From: Meghimatium bilineatum
Lineage: Eukaryota; Mollusca; Gastropoda; Stylommatophora; Philomycidae
Assembly: GCA_034231615.1 (NCBI GenBank)
Contig: CM067298.1
Coordinates: 61,658,387-61,722,386 of the forward strand
Direction: 5' to 3'
DNA length: 64,000 nucleotides
The translations under genes and the position numbers were made by a program. This document shows positions 21,175 to 32,999 of this stretch, one piece after another. The notes below the pieces were generated by a model. It was not told the DNA's origin, ran no database searches, and worked only from the letters and a program-made list of their open reading frames with translations. How positions within the stretch are numbered: position 1 is the first letter of the stretch; every line of letters begins with the position of its first letter.

Positions 21175-22232
21175 AAGAGAAATTTAATAATTTTTTTTTT
21201 AAGGAAATACCCCTCCCAATTCAAGTTTTCATGTATACTCAAATATAGTGATTCACCCACTTTTCGTATCCAAATTTTCACATATATCCTTGACATGAAA
21301 GCAGCAATACCTTTTCTTAGTCAAATTTCCCTTAAATCTCACTAGCCATGAAATTTATATTTAGGCCATTTTTATTTCTTGTTTGTGTGTCAATATGTAA
21401 ATATATTAAAATTGTATATATTTACTTCTTGGAAATGATTAAAAAAATGAAAAGTTTAGTGGAACAAGAAGGTAATGTTATTGCTGGTGTAATTATATTT
21501 TAACTGATATAAAAACACCAACAAGAAACATAATCCAGTTTAATCTCTTAAATGCAGTTATTAGAATGAAATATATTTGTTGCATTTCATTGAATTCGAG
21601 CTCGTCTTATTATGTTTTTATTATTTTTGTGTACGTAAGATAGGATTTTTGTCATTTTATGGTCATTTTTAACCGTAAATTTAGCCATAAACAGCTTAAA
21701 CTATCTGGCAATCCTACTTTAATCCTTTAATTCCTTATACGCTTATTAAGACATCCCGTAGCACGCTTAACTATAAATCTGATTCTCAATGCCTCGTCCT
21801 GGTAGTAATGAATTTCTGTCCAATTTTTCTGTCAATAATCTGCATAGAAGTTTAGCCGTTTCCGCCACAGATGTGTCTGATAGTTGTCTAGTCTCTAGAG
21901 GTGAGATCTCAAGATCTCTCAGGTTTGTGGTGGGCTTCGGAAGTGCAGCCAATCAGTGTAATTTCAAACAAATCGTTTCCGGTGCCAATCATTTCAATAG
22001 CTCTTCCAGCGTCATTTATATCACAGATTGAGTTGCAGAATACCAAGAGGGACATCCTATAGTGGGCAGTAACTTTATTCCCTTACGCATAATGAAACAC
22101 TAGTGATCACATTTGCAAATCCATTCCAGGCAATATAGAAAATAATATTAATAGTTCACCCACACCCTTTTCTCTAAGACACAAATACTCAAATATCCCA
22201 CACAAAATGATAAAGAAATCTTTCATATATAC
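21175..22232. other. unassigned AT-rich stretch
   Basis: No gene or family recognised. Frames of 60-80 codons near 21767-22031 overlap on both strands without motif. Confidence 0.5.
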
Positions 22233-22385
22233 ACAAACGCCGAAGTCGGATGTGTGCGGCTATTGGTGTAAATAAATTAGCAGCACAATGCATTTCCGTT
22301 CTCCGGACTACACCCGGTTGGAACTCGTTTAGGACCACTGCCTGCTATAAGAGAAATCCGGTGGGAATTTGAGAACGAACGAAAA
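22233..22385 (+). repeat. SINE-A short form
   Basis: Starts CGCCGAAGTCGGATGTGTG and ends GTGGGAATTTGAGAACGAACG, as in the copies at 50937, 58476 and 24395. It covers only the 3' half of SINE-A. Confidence 0.72.
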
Positions 22386-22719
22386 ACATATACTCAAATG
22401 TCCGGTGGCGTCCATACGGATGTTTGTTTGTTTGTTTTGCGCTCGCTCCATTGTAACCATCACGGATATCCGTGCGATTTCCGCCGGGAGCGTGATTACA
22501 TTGTGCCACCGTTATCGTTATGCGCCTTGTAGGCCTAGCACATCCGATTTCGGCATGCCTTGACAATTCGGGTGGGCTACACTTAGCATGTGACAACCTC
22601 TATATCTGTCTCCAGGCACGCGTAGTGGCGACTCTTCGCACAGACGATTTATGCTCTCGTCTGACTCGCACGAGGTGTTCCACTGTCTATGAACTTGCCT
22701 TGTGTAATTGGACGTGCTG
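22386..22719. other. unassigned GC-richer stretch
   Basis: Composition is GC-richer than the surroundings. Overlapping frames on both strands (22345-22596, 22520-22774) have no motif I know. Confidence 0.4.
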
Positions 22720-23140
22720 TGCCTGTGCCCATTGGGTACTGAACCGTTTCTCATACATGAGCCTGGTTCCTTAAGGGGAAGAACTCAACAGAGGAGTTGG
22801 GCCCTGGCTCTTTCGCCCTCTTAGTGTCATTCACCGACATCGTGTACCCCTTGTCCAAGTTCGAGTCTCACACCACGCGTTTGAGAGCAAGGCGTTCTCG
22901 AGCTGATCATCCTTGTCCCAATAGCGCCTGAGTCCATCGGGTACGGAACCCTTTCTCTCTGCAAGTGTACTTCCGGTATATGAAACCTTGACAGTAGAGT
23001 TGGGCCAGGACTACCATCGTTGTCCCTTTCTTGTCTAAGCCCATCGGGTACAGAACCCTTTCTCTTCGCGAGCATATTTCCGGTTTAGAAAGGCTCGACA
23101 TTAGAGTTGGATTAGGTCTTCTTTCTTTACCAAACGCCAA
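22720..23140 (+). repeat. diverged repeat, period about 108 bp
   Basis: The word CCCATYGGGTACNGAACCSTTTCTC occurs near 22729, 22932 and 23040, each time followed 50-60 bases later by AGTAGAGTTGGGCC- or AGAGTTGG-like sequence. The last two are 108 bp apart and the first is about twice that distance away. Reverse frames share a RRERVLYPMGL-like peptide for this reason. It could be an old satellite or a remnant of repeated coding units; I know no match. Confidence 0.6.
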
Positions 23141-24394
23141 TGAATGTGTCTGGGACTCTGCCTGTAAGGAACAAAGGTAACTAGATGCTCGTCTCGAGCT
23201 GACGGATCTTGTAGTTCCCCTTTCCTAGAGACTTTTCACTTTCTATTTGCAGTTCGCGCTGCCCTCTAGCGCTGTTCTGCCCTTTCATTGTTTCATTGTA
23301 CTCGGTATGAAATCTATTTGTCTCTCGCCATGCATCTACCTTTACATGCATTTTACATTGGCCGCCCCTCCAATGTTCGGACTGGACTGACTAGCTTCAC
23401 TGTATGTTGACAGTGTCGCTATTTGTGGTGATGCTGGTGGTGTCGGAGATATTGTCTGTCTCTTGTGCAGTCAAATCTCTTTCCATCTGCTACCTCCACA
23501 ATCTCAGACACGATCCCCAAATGATTTGGCCAGAATCAGCTCGAGCTGCTGTATTTCTGTTTCCAGGGTGCACCGCGTGGAGGTACATTTGGGATCTTGG
23601 TTATCTGCTAACCCTGGGTCCGCCTAGAGCAATGCGTTCCCTTTGCACCCCGTCCATAAGGATAAAGCCAATGCTAAGACTTCTGTTTTTTCAAGCCAGA
23701 GAAGTGACGTCTCCCTCGCACAATGTTTGCGCTAATAAGCCAACGGATGCCACATGTATGACCTGATGTGATGTCTGAGTTGCTGTTTTTAAGCGGATGT
23801 GATGATGCATCAGTATAATGTGACGATCTTGAGCCAATGTTTTTACATAAGTTTGACCAGCACCGGAGCTGTAATATATGGTACTTGTCGCCAGGAATCG
23901 TTTGTGCAGCCTTACTATAGTGGACTGGTCTCAATTGAAATGTCTGGAAATTTCTGGATCGCCATTCACTGACAAGCAAACCAGCAGCTTGCCATCGCTC
24001 GCGTAATGTCAGTCGAGGCACGATAACAACAGTAGCATACTTTTTTTCGATTTATTTAGCACGAACAATACGATAGAAGCATTACATTAACAAAATAATG
24101 GGACTGATAGATCTTCATCAACTTGCACGCATTCTGGGTTGAAAAATCACCCTCTCATATAAGAGTGAAAACAAAACACTTTTTCGAGGCGCTTTTTTAA
24201 TGCTAGTATTTATTCACTATCCCATTAAGCAAAATTTAAAAAAAATTGTAAACATATATGAACAATACTCAAATACTCCACAAATATAAAGAGATACACT
24301 CTATCATTCAAAAAAACCTACCCACTTGGGTACTTTTTATATAAGACCCTGTCGTAGCCCTTATATTTTCACATTGTTGGGTTATCCCTGGCAC
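23141..24394. other. unassigned stretch
   Basis: The longest frame is 120 codons at 23404-23766 (plus), with a hydrophobic start; an opposing 115-codon frame overlaps it. Neither shows a domain. I see no repeat family. Confidence 0.4.
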
Positions 24395-24530
24395 TACCAC
24401 TGAAGTCGGTTGTAATGGCTGTTGAAGCAAATAAAACAACGCATTTCTGGATTATATCTTGGTCGAAATTTAATTATACTGTTGTATTGGTACAGGAGTG
24501 ATCCAGCGGGAATTTGAGAATGAAAACTAA
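24395..24530 (+). repeat. SINE-A short form, diverged
   Basis: ACTGAAGTCGGTTGTAATGGC at the start and GATCCAGCGGGAATTTGAGAATG at the end match the short-form copies; the centre is diverged. Confidence 0.55.
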
Positions 24531-24559
24531 TACACAAATAAACATCCCGGACATGGCTA

Positions 24560-24740
24560 TTTTCCTTGATTCTTGATTACAAACAAGCCTCACGGTACAA
24601 GGGACTTTCCCATAAATGCTGCGCTCTCCTTTCCAGCAGCCATCCAAGAATGTGCAGACTCAATTTCCCTTTCAGATGTTGATTATGTGATCGGATCATT
24701 CCAGAAATGACACCCTTTATTCTCTTACACTTAGTCACCC
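24560..24740 (-). pseudogene. LINE-A 3' end fragment
   Basis: Minus strand: SHNQHLKGKLSLHILGWLLE, then RRAQHLWESPLYREACL and a stop, parallel to the end of the 1.6-kb copy. The heptamer-like tail AATCAAGAATCAAGG follows. Cys residues of the CPxCC end are lost. The RNase H core is absent. Confidence 0.8.
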
Positions 24741-24832
24741 CCAGTTGCCACGGATGTATCTCTAGATACTCTATCGGTACAAAGAGCCGTAACTTTCCAA
24801 ATCTATATTGTACAAGTTGCTGTAGAAGGCTC

Positions 24833-24900
24833 TGTAGTGGAGTAGTACAGAGCGCGTATCTGACGGTCAAGGTACCCAGATCGAAACCCGCCTCAAATTT
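24833..24900 (+). repeat. tRNA-like SINE head
   Basis: TAGTGGAGTAGTACAGAGCG resembles an A-box region, and AGATCGAAACC lies where a B box would be. The stem pairing is poor. Probably a decayed tRNA-derived retroposon start. Confidence 0.4.
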
Positions 24901-25744
24901 GTACATCCGGACCGATCAGAAAGCAATGGCAATTTTCATATGGTTCATTCAATTCTAAAACTATTTCTTGAAAACAATATAAGGAAATGTAGCTAAAATT
25001 CAAAGAGGGTTTTGACATCAAGCAAACATTCATCATCGTACGCTTACATTGATAAACTGACATATGAAAGAGTACTTGAATACACAAGCATCCACACTAT
25101 CAACACTTACCACTGAACGTGAGTACTGCCGAGAAAATCACTACAACCGAAAAATGAAGGGCTGCATCATGCATCATATATATGCTATCAAGTTTACAGA
25201 AGAAGAATGAAACGAGGCTTTGTATAAATGTAATCTCCTTTCAAGAATTTCAAGTATAATTAATGAGACAATATTGATTCATGTTATAAGTTATTCAGAT
25301 TTATTCTGTATTTCTATCGATTTCGCTTTCATTGCTGTGAGCACATTTATAGTAGTGTTTGTCCAGACGGAAAGTTTAGCGAAAAAATCCATGGTCTACC
25401 ACTCAAGATAGTTTTGATTCCGATGAACATCCAAATATTTTGTATGCTGCGCCTCAGTTTAAAAAAAGAATTCAGAATCCAGGCAGCTGTCAGTGTTCCC
25501 GGATCATGTTCCCATCATGTTTACGGTATTAAGGAAGAAGCAAGGAATAATTACATTTTATAACTTAATTTTAGGGGCAGTTCATCAATCAGCTTAAAAT
25601 ATTGTTATATTTAAAAGTGTAGTATATATTTTAAACAATTTAATTGGTGCAGAAAAAAATATTGTTGACGTCAACGCTTATTATTAATGTAATGAATGGA
25701 CCTGATGAATGAATGTAATTAATGAAACGAAAGATCATATTTTT
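24901..25744. other. unassigned AT-rich stretch
   Basis: No gene or repeat family seen; the 63-codon frame near 25220-25411 has no motif. Confidence 0.5.
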
Positions 25745-26815
25745 AAGGGTTGAAAAAAAAGGAACGCAATGGATTCTAATAACCAATATGCCAGAAAATG
25801 TCTGACAAATAAATACACTTAAATATTTTTAAGTGTTGTAAAAAGTAACACAATGGATTCTAATAACCAATATGCCAGAAAATGTCTGACAAATAATTAC
25901 ACTTAAATATTTGTAAGTGTTGTAAAAAGGAACACAATGGATTCTAATAACCAATATGCCAGAAAATGTCTGACAAATAATTACACTTAAATATTTGTAA
26001 GTGTTGTAAAAAGGAACACAATGGATTCTAATAACCAATATGCCAGAAAATGTCTGACAAATAAATACACTTAAATATTTGTAAGTGTTGTAAAAAGGAA
26101 CACAATGGATTCTAATAACCAATATGCCAGAAAATGTCTGACAAATAATTACACTTAAATATTTGTAAGTGTTGTAAAAAGGAACACAATGGATTCTAAT
26201 AACCAATATGCCAGAAAATGTCTGACAAATAAATACACTTAAATATTTGTAAGTGTTGTAAAAAGGAACACAATGGATTCTAATAACCAATATGCCAGAA
26301 AATGTCTGACAAATAAATACACTTAAATATTTGTAAGTGTTGTAAAAAGGAACACAATGGATTCTAATAACCAATATGCCAGAAAATGTCTGACAAATAA
26401 ATACACTTAAATATTTTTAAGTGTTGTAAAAAGGAACACAATGGATTCTAATAACCAATATGCCAGAAAATGTCTGACAAATAAATACACTTAAATATTT
26501 GTAAGTGTTGTAAAAAGGAACACAATGGATTCTAATAACCAATATGCCAGAAAATGTCTGACAAATAAATACACTTAAATATTTTTAAGTGTTGTAAAAA
26601 GGAACACAATGGGTTCTAATAACCAATATGCCAGAAAATGTCTGACAAATAATTGCACTTAAATATTTGTAAGTGTTGTAAAAAGGAACACAATGGATTC
26701 TAATAACCAATATGCCAGAAAATGTCTGACAAATAATTACACTTAAATATTTGTAAGTGTTGTAAAAAGGAACACAATGGATTCTAATAACCAATATGCC
26801 AGAAAATGTCTGTTA
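25745..26815 (+). repeat. 84-bp satellite, about 12.7 copies
   Basis: Units contain ATGGATTCTAATAACCAATA and are 95% or more alike by eye. Each carries a hairpin: ACACTTAA-ATATTT-TTAAGTGT in some units, TAAGTGT with one G in others. Because 84 equals 28 codons, the minus strand is open for 181 codons (25829-26374) as a 28-residue repeat; there is no start, signal or domain to support a gene. A diverged unit (about 26855-26900) follows the array. Confidence 0.95.
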
Positions 26816-26942
26816 CATAACTACAGAATGACTACAGTAATACAAATAAAAAGTGGCATGTGTTATAAATAACCAAAATGTCAGAGGACGTCCGGCAAAA
26901 TGGAGTGTGTCGCAGTAACCAAACGAATAAGTGGTAAATACT

Positions 26943-27995
26943 GAATCGTATCATCATCATCATTAAGTGCCGTCTCCGCAGCGAAGGTTGGCTGCAACGT
27001 ATCTCCACCATCTCGTCTCTTGTTTTGGTGGTGCACTCTGCTAGACTGTAACCTGTCCATCGTGTGATGTTACTCTCCCACTTGTATCTCTGCCTACCTC
27101 TTGCTCGCTTCCCTTTGACTTTACCCTCAAGTAAGGTCTTCCATAAGGTGTCGTGTCTTTTAATGTGTCCAAAGTATTTTACTTGCCTGATCTTTATTTC
27201 TCTTAGTAATTCTTTCTTCATATTAAGTGTTTTTAGTATCTCTTTAATTGTTTTCTTCTAATTCCATGATGTTCTTCCTATTCTTTTATACACCCACATC
27301 TCAAAGGCATCAATTTTGTCTTCTAATTATTTATTCAGTGTCCATGTTTCTGAGCCATACATTAATATAAAATAGATGTGGCATTTTATAAATCTCATTT
27401 TTAGCTTATTTGTAATTTGTTTAGATATTAATAATTTCCTCATGTCATTGAAGGTACTTTTAGCCATTCCTATTCTCCTTTTAACTTCTGTTTCACATCT
27501 GCCATCATCTGTGACTATGTGTCCAAGATATTGATAATGTGTTACTTGTTGTAGTTTCTCTCCATTTATGTTTATGTTTAGCAATTGTTCTTCTGTGTCT
27601 TTGCTGATTATCATGGTTTTTGTTTTTTGGATATTTATATCCAGTCTATATTCATTACTTGATTTATTGACTTGATCTATTAGTCTTTGTAGTTCATGTT
27701 CACTTTCCGCCAAAAGAAAGGTGTCATCTGCATATCCAAGATTGTTTATTATTTTCCTATTGATCTTGAGTCCTGGTATTTCTTCTATATTTTTAATGAT
27801 ATTCTCTGTGTAGATATTAAATAGGCTTGGTGATAAAATTATCTTACCCCTCTTCTGATTTCTATGTATGGTGAGTAGCTGTTTTCACACCTTATTGATG
27901 CAGTTTGTTCCCAATATATATTTCTAATCAGCCTGATGTCTTTTCCATCTCTGCCTATTTCTTGAAGACATTTGATTAATTTTTCATGTTAATCA
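26943..27995 (-). pseudogene. LINE-D copy, 5'-truncated reverse transcriptase
   Basis: Read on the minus strand from 27995: a KLIKCLQEIGRDGKDIRLIR segment and a SYSPYIEIRRG stretch (palm), then SPSLFNIYTENII, the catalytic YADD box at 27723-27734, and ESEHELQRLIDQVNKSSNEY. The frame at 27713-27327 continues (HYQYLGHIVTDDG, FILMYGSETWTLNK), and 27221-26832 gives the tail (QVKYFGHIKRHDTLWKTLLE, GRQRYKWESNITRW). The 3' end is CGGAGACGGCACTTA followed by (ATG)n. Breaks near 27855, 27320 and 27230. No endonuclease. This is the most complete member of the family in the window. Confidence 0.9.
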
Positions 27996-28459
27996 AGTAT
28001 AAAGGTTACTATAAAATCCTAAAATCAATGTTAAAAATAAATAACTAGCAATGAGACATTTATTGTACATGTATTAACTAGAACTCACACATTCTAGAGA
28101 GTTCTCTATATGCGACAAATGATATCAGCAGTGCAATGCAATTTATTAATCTTTGGAAACACATATGATAACACAAAAATAAATGATGTTTCTACTAATA
28201 TGTATTTATCATGAACACAACGTAGTTGCCGATAAATACAGGACTGCACTGCCTATCATTACATCACAATAATAAGTGATAATAGAAATGTGTGTTTTCC
28301 TGTGTGGTTTCAGTGTTTCGCAAACCTTCCATACCCTGTGTTTTCAATCTGTATTTGTCATATCAATGTTTTACTGCAGTTCTACCTGTAAACGATGTTC
28401 TTTATGTCTACTGCGTGGTAATTAATGGGACGTTTTTGTGGTGTCCGTTTTCAAAGTTA
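27996..28459. other. unassigned stretch
   Basis: AT-rich; no gene or repeat family recognised. Confidence 0.45.
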
Positions 28460-28560
28460 GGAGGATGCAGCTCTCAGAATATGAACTGTGTCGATACTTC
28501 TAAATTATCTGCAATATCTGCTCCCTTCATCCCGACACATCGGATTTCAGCGTGAATATT
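28460..28560 (-). repeat. SINE-A fragment
   Basis: TCTGCAATATCTGCTCCC, then CCCGACACATCGGATTTCAG, matches the middle of SINE-A. Ends are lost. Confidence 0.55.
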
Positions 28561-28923
28561 TAGGCTGTTGGTAACTTTTCGTATTTGATCCCTACTTCTT
28601 TGGCTAGACTGCCCAACCGCAACTTGTCATCCAAGATATCGTGTGCATGTAGATTAGGGATTTGCAACCCTGTTAATCAAGACAAGGTTCCGGATTCAGC
28701 TGGAATTGACAGAGCTGTCATTCCTAGCATTGCCAATAATCTGATGTAATCACAGATTCTTTGGACAGGTCGCTTGTACGCATGCCAGGTCATTCATTAC
28801 CTACCAAAGATACTCCTCTATGGTGAATTGGAGAATGTCATACGCTCTCACGCTCTCACTGTGGACAAAAGAAGCGCTACAAGTACTCGTTGAACAGATC
28901 ACTGAAATAGTGTAATATAAACC

Positions 28924-29235
28924 ATGTTACATGGGAATACGCTGCATGACATTCTACATAGCTTCATGACATTCTACAGTAAAAATGGCGCTACATCTTG
29001 TGAAAAAATGAAAATTGCAGAAATTAAACAGCCAAAATGTGATAGAAAGACACAGGCAAATCAAAAAGGATCTACAATTATCATACCATGTCTGGCTTGT
29101 CCAAAGACATTTGATTCCAGAATAAGGCTTGTTAGGCATCTGAGACCTCATTATCAAGGAAATAATTATATCTCAATTCTTAAAGTGGATGTAATAGATG
29201 TCATCATTACTTGTGATATACAAAAAACAATCTAG
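28924..29235 (+). pseudogene. LINE-G-like C-terminal end with C2H2 finger
   Basis: A 103-codon frame. After a Lys/Gln-rich stretch (KQPKCDRKTQANQKGS) comes IPCLACPKTFDSRIRLVRHL with RPH, a C2H2 finger with C-x2-C and H-x3-H spacing. The finger form C-x-x-C-x-x-x-F-x-x-RIGL-x-x-HLRTH is known at the C-terminus of some non-LTR retrotransposon polyproteins in animals, and matches the other LINE-G copies. A free-standing zinc-finger gene is the alternative but less likely, since only one finger is present. Confidence 0.65.
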
Positions 29236-30237
29236 TCCTGATGATAGCAGTCAGCAAAATTGAATAGTGAAAATTCGTAGAGGATTGACCATATATACTC
29301 CGTCTCTCTCAGCGAAGCGGTGCGCCATCTGCCGATAACTCTTAGAAAACCAAATTAAATCCATCATTTTATAATCTCCCATGATACAAAGAGCACAAGT
29401 ATTATTCAGTAGACGCACACTTACGTCTCTAAATCACTTGAACTATTCAGCACATTCTCATGCGTTGAATTCAATAGACGCACACTTAAGTATCTAAATC
29501 ACGTGAATTATTATGTACATTATCTCATGTGTTGCACAAAAAAAACAACATTTTGGGCACTGTTTTAAACCTTTCAGTTACAACCACTTTTTATAACCAC
29601 TGAATCGGGATATATGCCTTTAATTTTTACCGAATAAAACTATGCTTCGGTGGTGTCGGAATATGCCTGTTGATTGATATACTTGTATACTATGAACCAA
29701 TAGTATAGTGTGCATAAAATCGATGCGTACTATCGTCATGCAGATGGGCACTAAATACAGTTTATATGACGAGTGTTACCAGAAATTGAAATAAGTACAC
29801 ATTAACTGTGTAGGTACTTATTAGTACTACAATTATGATCTCAAACTTTCCAGGGGACAAAAAACTACAGAATATAACAGAATATGTAATAAAAAGTTGA
29901 TGTTTTTTAGTAGAAATAGTAATAATCGTCCATCGCATGTGATCATGACATCAATCACTAATTTGTGCTGTTGCATTCGCATGACGTTTTTGAAGATGGC
30001 GGAGAAGTCAAACTCTGTCATAGAATTCCCTTCTGCAGTTGAGACACGCATAGGAAGAGCCGGACATTTATGTATTTGTTTTTTGTTTTTTGTTTCTGAC
30101 AAGCAAATTGTCCTTTTCTGTTTGCTGCTTCTTATCGATGTGAGCACATTTGCTGTTGTTGATTTGCCACAGTTGACTATTCTGAGCTATGGATTCTAAG
30201 AAAGTTAAGAGAATATTATGCGCACGTATATTGAGGG
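29236..30237. other. unassigned stretch with one duplicated segment
   Basis: A segment beginning AGACGCACACTTA is duplicated in tandem (about 29405-29465 and 29470-29530, unit about 65 bp). Otherwise no gene or family seen; the 100-codon frames at 29833-30199 oppose each other and have no motif. Confidence 0.5.
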
Positions 30238-30485
30238 TTCTAAAGGGGAGCAAGGAATAGTAGCACTGTTCATCTACCATGCATGTAGTAAGAGGAGGCT
30301 AAGGTGGTCCCCAAGGTGGTGACATTGGCTACTCCATACCATATAGGGCCACAGTGATTCAGAAGTTGAGCTTAAATCGAATGTATCGAGACGAAAGGGG
30401 TGCATATATCGCAGCAAATCTATAAATAATGATACAACACTATATTTTCCTGTCTACACTCTGAAATTTTGTAGGTGTTTGAGAA
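30238..30485 (+). repeat. SINE-A copy, diverged
   Basis: AAAGGGGAGCAAGGAATAG at the start, CCATATAGGGCCA in the middle and GTAGGTGTTTGAGAAA at the end follow the SINE-A order on the plus strand. The tail is replaced by the LINE-B (TTAG)n tail that begins immediately after. Confidence 0.72.
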
Positions 30486-30489
30486 ATTA

Positions 30490-30846
30490 GTTAGTTAGTT
30501 AGTTAGTCATCAGATCATCATCATTGCAAACTGGACAGGTCCATAGTTGCTCTAATCTCTTCTTGAGTGTATCCACCATTACACTTATGCTAACAGTACC
30601 GGTCCTATGCTAGTTGACCATCATTCTTCTGCGCCCTCTAAAATGTTCACTTCTAGCAACACCGCATTTCAATCCATGATCTTTAATCCTAGCCATTGAA
30701 AAGGAATAAAGGGAAGGTGTTTGAGAATACATGTAGAAGTCACCTCTTATAACACGTTTGAAAGGCATAAGTGCCGCTATACTTTGCTCCCTATTCGGGA
30801 CCCGGGAACACACTGACACATACAAATAACACGATGGAACGGACAA
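30490..30846 (-). pseudogene. LINE-B 3' end
   Basis: Minus strand reads MARIKDHGLKCGVARSEHFR, then GRRRMMV, a stop, and a degraded TLKKRLEQLWTCPVCNDDD ending at a (CTAA)n tail at 30489-30505. It matches the 33-kb copy residue by residue over most of this part, including the C-x2-C end. A SINE-A 5' fragment overlaps its upstream edge at 30720-30815. Confidence 0.8.
30720..30815 (-). repeat. SINE-A fragment (5' part)
   Basis: GAAGTCACCTCTTATAACAC and ACTTTGCTCCCTATTCGGGA with CCCGGGAACACAC match the 5' half of SINE-A, diverged. Confidence 0.55.
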
Positions 30847-31151
30847 AATAGCATCGAGTGTTATATAGTACCCAAAGACCCGACGTCTCTCATCTATGCC
30901 GTAGCGACTTTCTCACCACATAAAGATCCAGAAGAAATCCTACAACAGCGGAGAGATAACTTGTTTTCAGGAAAAACGTCCAAAATGCCACCATTAACAA
31001 AGTCTGACCCTGTTCCTCAACAGTCAGAACGAGAATTACTAGAACTGAAATCACAACATCACAATTAACATGGTATTACCTGTAGAGGGACAATATGTTC
31101 GCAAGATCAGTAAAATATATATTTTCTGGGGTATTGATTGTATCATGTGAT

Positions 31152-31240
31152 GCATTCTTTCCAGAACGTAATCTTCCTTGTATTCTTTCCAGAACGTAAT
31201 CTTCCTTGTATTCTTTCGAGAACGTAATCTTCCTTATGAA
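31152..31240 (+). repeat. 28-bp tandem repeat, three copies
   Basis: The unit containing TTCTTTCCAGAACGTAATCT occurs three times in a row (third copy TTTCGAG). Confidence 0.85.
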
Positions 31241-31614
31241 TCTCATGAAATATCCGCGGTCTCTAGCAAGTTGTCCCCCCTCCTCTAGTGAACGTGCATG
31301 CATTCCTGAATAACTAATGTCCAGCGACTTCTCCGTCAACAATTGCCTCTATTGCCTTCTATCGTCCTCTCCAACAACACTCCATTGTTGTGCAACTTCA
31401 CATGACCGAAAAAAACCTAAATTCCTTTTTAATATGGTATTTAAAAGTCCGCCATCTTTAACGTTGGTTTTGCTAAGCACGTCTTGTTTGTTTTTCCTGC
31501 TGTCCATGATACTCTCAAGACTCTTCTATAGCAATTCATTTCGAAAGCATCTATTATCTTGACTGCATATATTTCAATACATCCATAAGAAAATACATCC
31601 TTAGCAGGGCCGCC

Positions 31615-31766
31615 CCTAGCAATTGAGGGGCCCTATGCGAAACGGATTTCGCGGGGCCCAGTCTGGGTAGGGAAGAGGACAATAAAATAAATTATAATAT
31701 GAATTTATGGGCCTATGAAAGTGCGGTGCCCACTGCATAGGTTGCAATGGCCTAAGACCGACCCTG
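31615..31766 (+). mobile_element. hAT-like MITE (152 bp), copy 1
   Basis: Begins CAGGGCCGCCCCTAG and ends AAGACCGACCCTG, short inverted ends with CAGGG as in hAT-type elements. Outside, CATCCTTAG (left) and CATCTTAG (right) look like one target duplication differing by a base indel. Strong similarity to 49485-49653. No coding capacity. Confidence 0.75.
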
Positions 31767-32599
31767 CATCTTAGACAGGGATATGATTGAATATAAATAT
31801 TATAAAACTATCCAGATTCGCTATAACAGCAGTAAAGAACGAAGGGACGATTAACGATTGATGTTTCAAATGACTAAAGAAAATCACTAAAATGCCTCCA
31901 TGCTTAAAGCTTTCAATTTCCCCCCAACCCCCCCCCCCCCCCCAACGTTGAATGAGCTTATTTCTCTAATAACTTGATAATTGCCTCAAACGTTTGCTGC
32001 TCCGTAGCAATTGCAGAGAATGTTTAACATTGAGCACGTATGTGTAATTAAATCCATTTAAAGGAAGGAGTTCCTTTATCGCTCGACCGCCGTTGCTACA
32101 CGGAGACATGCTCGGCTAGAGATCCACACACAACAGAGCAAACAATTACCGGTGTTCTTAAACGAAAAAATTATCTCCACAAAGCGAGTGGGCGTAAATT
32201 ATACAATTTTTAAAGGTACTCCTATCGGAGATCGTCACGGTAAACAAACACGAGATAGGGAGCACGGATCTCAAGTCCGGTGATCAATCACAGGGCAACT
32301 TCTTTAATGAAACTGTATCATCGATTGATGGTATTTAGATCTGACAATGTACAGGGGCACATGTTAAGGAGGTACTCAGGTGGATGATTACTTCTTGGTA
32401 TGATATTTTCAGAAATGGGCGTGTTGTCTCTGTGAACGCTAATATCTTGACTTTGGATATTGTTCAATCTGTATTTTTTTCCCCTTTGTATTTTTAACGA
32501 TTATAACCATTTATTATGCAAGTGGGTCTAATATTTAGTTAGTAGTGAAGGCTATGATGTAGCAATCTTTGTAAAGGCAATATCTAAAAAGTCTTTAGT
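31767..32599. other. unassigned stretch
   Basis: Holds a poly-C tract near 31920-31943. No gene or repeat family seen. Confidence 0.45.
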
Positions 32600-32925
32600 A
32601 AAAACTGTGATGCATTATTTAGTAAAGGCAATGATGTCCACTCCTATCATCACTGTAGCAAACGCCTTAACGTTTCTCGCCAGTGCATCATCTCTTTTAT
32701 TACCTCTGAGTCCTGCATGACCTAAATAATTGACGAATGTGATACTTTGAATATGAGTGTTGTCGAAAAGGGGGACCTACTTCTTTTTTTATTATGCTCC
32801 TTTCTAGCTTAAGGATCATTTTTCCTGGAAGTTTGATATAATTATTGTTTACGTCGGTGATTGTTTATCAGAGAATTGAGACCTGCTGCCACCTCTTTTA
32901 TCTCCATTCAGTCACGGCCTAGTAG
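32600..32925 (-). pseudogene. LINE RNase H remnant (LINE-A/B type)
   Basis: The minus strand gives MEIKEVAAGLNSLINN, a KMILKLERSI segment, and ITFVNYLGHAGLRGNKRDDA, parallel to the RNase H of the 1.6-kb copy (IEGVTAALNWLI; CPGHAGVRGNERSD). At least two frameshifts. It points away from the plus-strand copy that begins 75 bp to the right. Confidence 0.72.
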
Positions 32926-32999
32926 CATTGAGTATTTCTAAGTGCATTTTTATGTTATCTTTTTTGTTCTTGGTGGTAACCGAAGAAACAAGCAGTAAC

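Noticed and set aside
23404..23766. 120-codon plus-strand frame with hydrophobic start
   Set aside because: No domain, overlapped by a 115-codon opposing frame, and no partner copies; not enough to call a gene.
25829..26374. 181-codon open frame on the minus strand
   Set aside because: It exists only because the satellite period (84) is a multiple of three; no start context, domain or non-repeat extension.
29833..30199. Opposing 100-codon frames near 30 kb
   Set aside because: Sense and antisense frames of equal length with no motif; likely chance in open AT-rich DNA.
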